From contig OX465121.1 in NCBI GenBank assembly GCA_949987565.1, positions 5,214,956-5,278,955 of the forward strand: a DNA stretch of 64,000 bases. Reading direction: 5' to 3'. Below are positions 62,835 through 64,000 of the stretch, piece after piece. Positions within the stretch are counted from its first letter, which is position 1. Each line of letters opens with the position of its first letter. A model generated the notes under the pieces. That model saw only the letters and a list, made by a program, of their open reading frames with translations. It was not told where the DNA came from and ran no database searches. A program made the translations under genes and the position numbers. This stretch comes from Luidia sarsii. Its lineage: Eukaryota; Echinodermata; Asteroidea; Paxillosida; Luidiidae.

Positions 62835-64000
62835 GTCAGACGTCTCTCCCTGCCTTTCTCTCGTGCTCTCTCTATCTCTCTCTCCCTCTCCCTCTCTTTC
62901 TCCCTATCCCTCTGACTCTCTCCCTCTCCCCCTCTCTCCTCTCTCTTCTCTCTCCCCTCTCTATCTTTCTCCCTCTCACATTCTCCCTCGCTTTCTCTCT
63001 CCCCTCTCCCTATCTCTCCGACCCTCTTCCTCTCTCTTGCTCTCTCCTCTCTCTCTTCTCTCTTTCCTCTTTATCTTTCTCCCTCTCACATTCTCCCTCG
63101 CTTTCTCTCTCCCCTCTCCCTATCCCACTGACCCTCTCCCTCTCCCCCTCTCTCTCCTCTCTCCTCTCTCCCCTCTCTATCTTTCTCCCTCTCACATTCT
63201 CCCTCGCTTTCTCTCTCCCCTCTCCCTATCCCTCTGACCCTCTCACATTCTCCCTCGCTTTCTCTCTCCCCTCTCCCTATCCCACTGACCCTCTCCCTCT
63301 CCCCCTCTCTCTCCTCTCTCTCTTCTCTCTCCCCTCTCTATCTTTCTCCCTCTCACATTCTCCCTCACTTTCACTCTCTCCTCTCCCTATCCCTCTGACC
63401 CTCTCACATTCTCCCTCGCTTTCTCTCTCCCCTCTCCCTATCCCACTGACCCTCTCCCTCTCCCCCTCTCTCTCCTCTCTCTTCTCTCTCCCCTCTCTAT
63501 CTTTCTCCCTCTCACATTCTCCCTCGCTTTCTCTCTCCCCTCTCCCTATCCCTCTGACTCTGACCCTCTCCCCTCTCTTGCTCTCTCCTTTCTCTTCTCT
63601 CTCCCCTCTCTATCTTTCTCCCTCTCACATTCTCCCTCGCTTTCTCTCTCCCCTCTCCCTATCCCTCTGACTCTGACCCTCTCCCCTCTCTTGCTCTCTC
63701 CTCTCTCTTCTCTCTCCCCTCTCTATCTTTCTCCCTCTCACATTCTCCCTCGCTTTCTCTCTCCCCTCTCCCTATCCCTCTGACCCTCTCACATTCTCCC
63801 TCGCTTTCTCTCTCCCCTCTCCCTATCCCACTGACCCTCTCCCTCTCCCCCTCTCTCTCCTCTCTCTCTTCTCTATCTTTCTCCCTCTCACATTCTCCCT
63901 CGCTTTCTCTCTCCCCTCTCCCTATCCCACTGACCCTCTCCCTCTCCCCCTCTCTCTTCTCTCTCCCCTCTCTATCTTTCTCCCTCTCACATTCTCCCTC
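62835..64000. repeat. CT-rich satellite-like array
   Basis: Units of about 85–150 bp with CTCTCCCCTCTCTATCTTTC, TCCCTCTCACATTCTCCCTC, GCTTTCTCTCTCCCC and CCCTATCCCTCTGACCCTC, running off the right edge within the BYSL intron. The 282- and 322-codon frames here are products of the array. Confidence 0.95.

Noticed and set aside
62269..63670. Two long Ser/Leu/Pro frames at the right end
   Set aside because: They run across a CT-rich array and cover the real BYSL exon in a wrong frame.

Overview
The window is nuclear DNA from an invertebrate animal. Genes are split into short exons with GT–AG introns, and the introns and spacers are full of minisatellites, tRNA-derived SINEs and foldback elements. 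The gene set (RPN2, a CYP3-clan P450, the ciliary protein CIMIP5/C2orf50, bystin, secreted C-type lectins) fits a deuterostome such as an echinoderm, hemichordate or cephalochordate. The sequence alone does not settle the phylum. No bacterial operon, CRISPR array or rRNA gene was seen.

Layout: (1) 1–2.9 kb, repeats and one doubtful exon. (2) 2.9–12.1 kb, minus strand, complete RPN2, an oligosaccharyltransferase subunit of the ER, in 15 coding exons. (3) 15.7–17.0 kb, plus strand, a two-exon double-pass membrane protein with two PPPY motifs. (4) 19.5–22.2 kb, minus strand, a two-exon type II Golgi protein of the heparan/uronyl 2-O-sulfotransferase family that appears to have lost its PAPS-binding residues. 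(5) 25.4–36.8 kb, minus strand, a complete 14-exon cytochrome P450 of the CYP3 type. (6) 40.9–42.9 kb, minus strand, three-exon CIMIP5. (7) 48.4–48.9 and 51.6–52.2 kb, plus strand, two related secreted C-type lectins. (8) 55.6 kb to beyond the right edge, plus strand, bystin (BYSL), nine exons seen and the C-terminus missing. Exon joins were made by matching splice signals, reading phase and family similarity. The summed coding lengths of RPN2, the P450, CIMIP5, the sulfotransferase and the membrane protein are all exact multiples of three.

The genes do not form a pathway. RPN2 and the sulfotransferase-like protein belong to the secretory pathway, bystin to 40S ribosome assembly, CIMIP5 to the cilium, and the P450 to oxidation at the ER membrane.

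The repeat fraction is the unusual part. A dispersed family carries a hammerhead-ribozyme-like core ending in GATCGAAACGTC, as in Penelope-like retroelements. A related variant is followed by a hairpin identical in form to the histone mRNA 3' stem-loop. There are at least eight foldback families, one with probable TTAA and one with probable TA target duplications. A tRNA-Cys-like SINE head is amplified seven-fold at 75 bp spacing inside a BYSL intron. The same 84 bp minisatellite nearly fills two different P450 introns.
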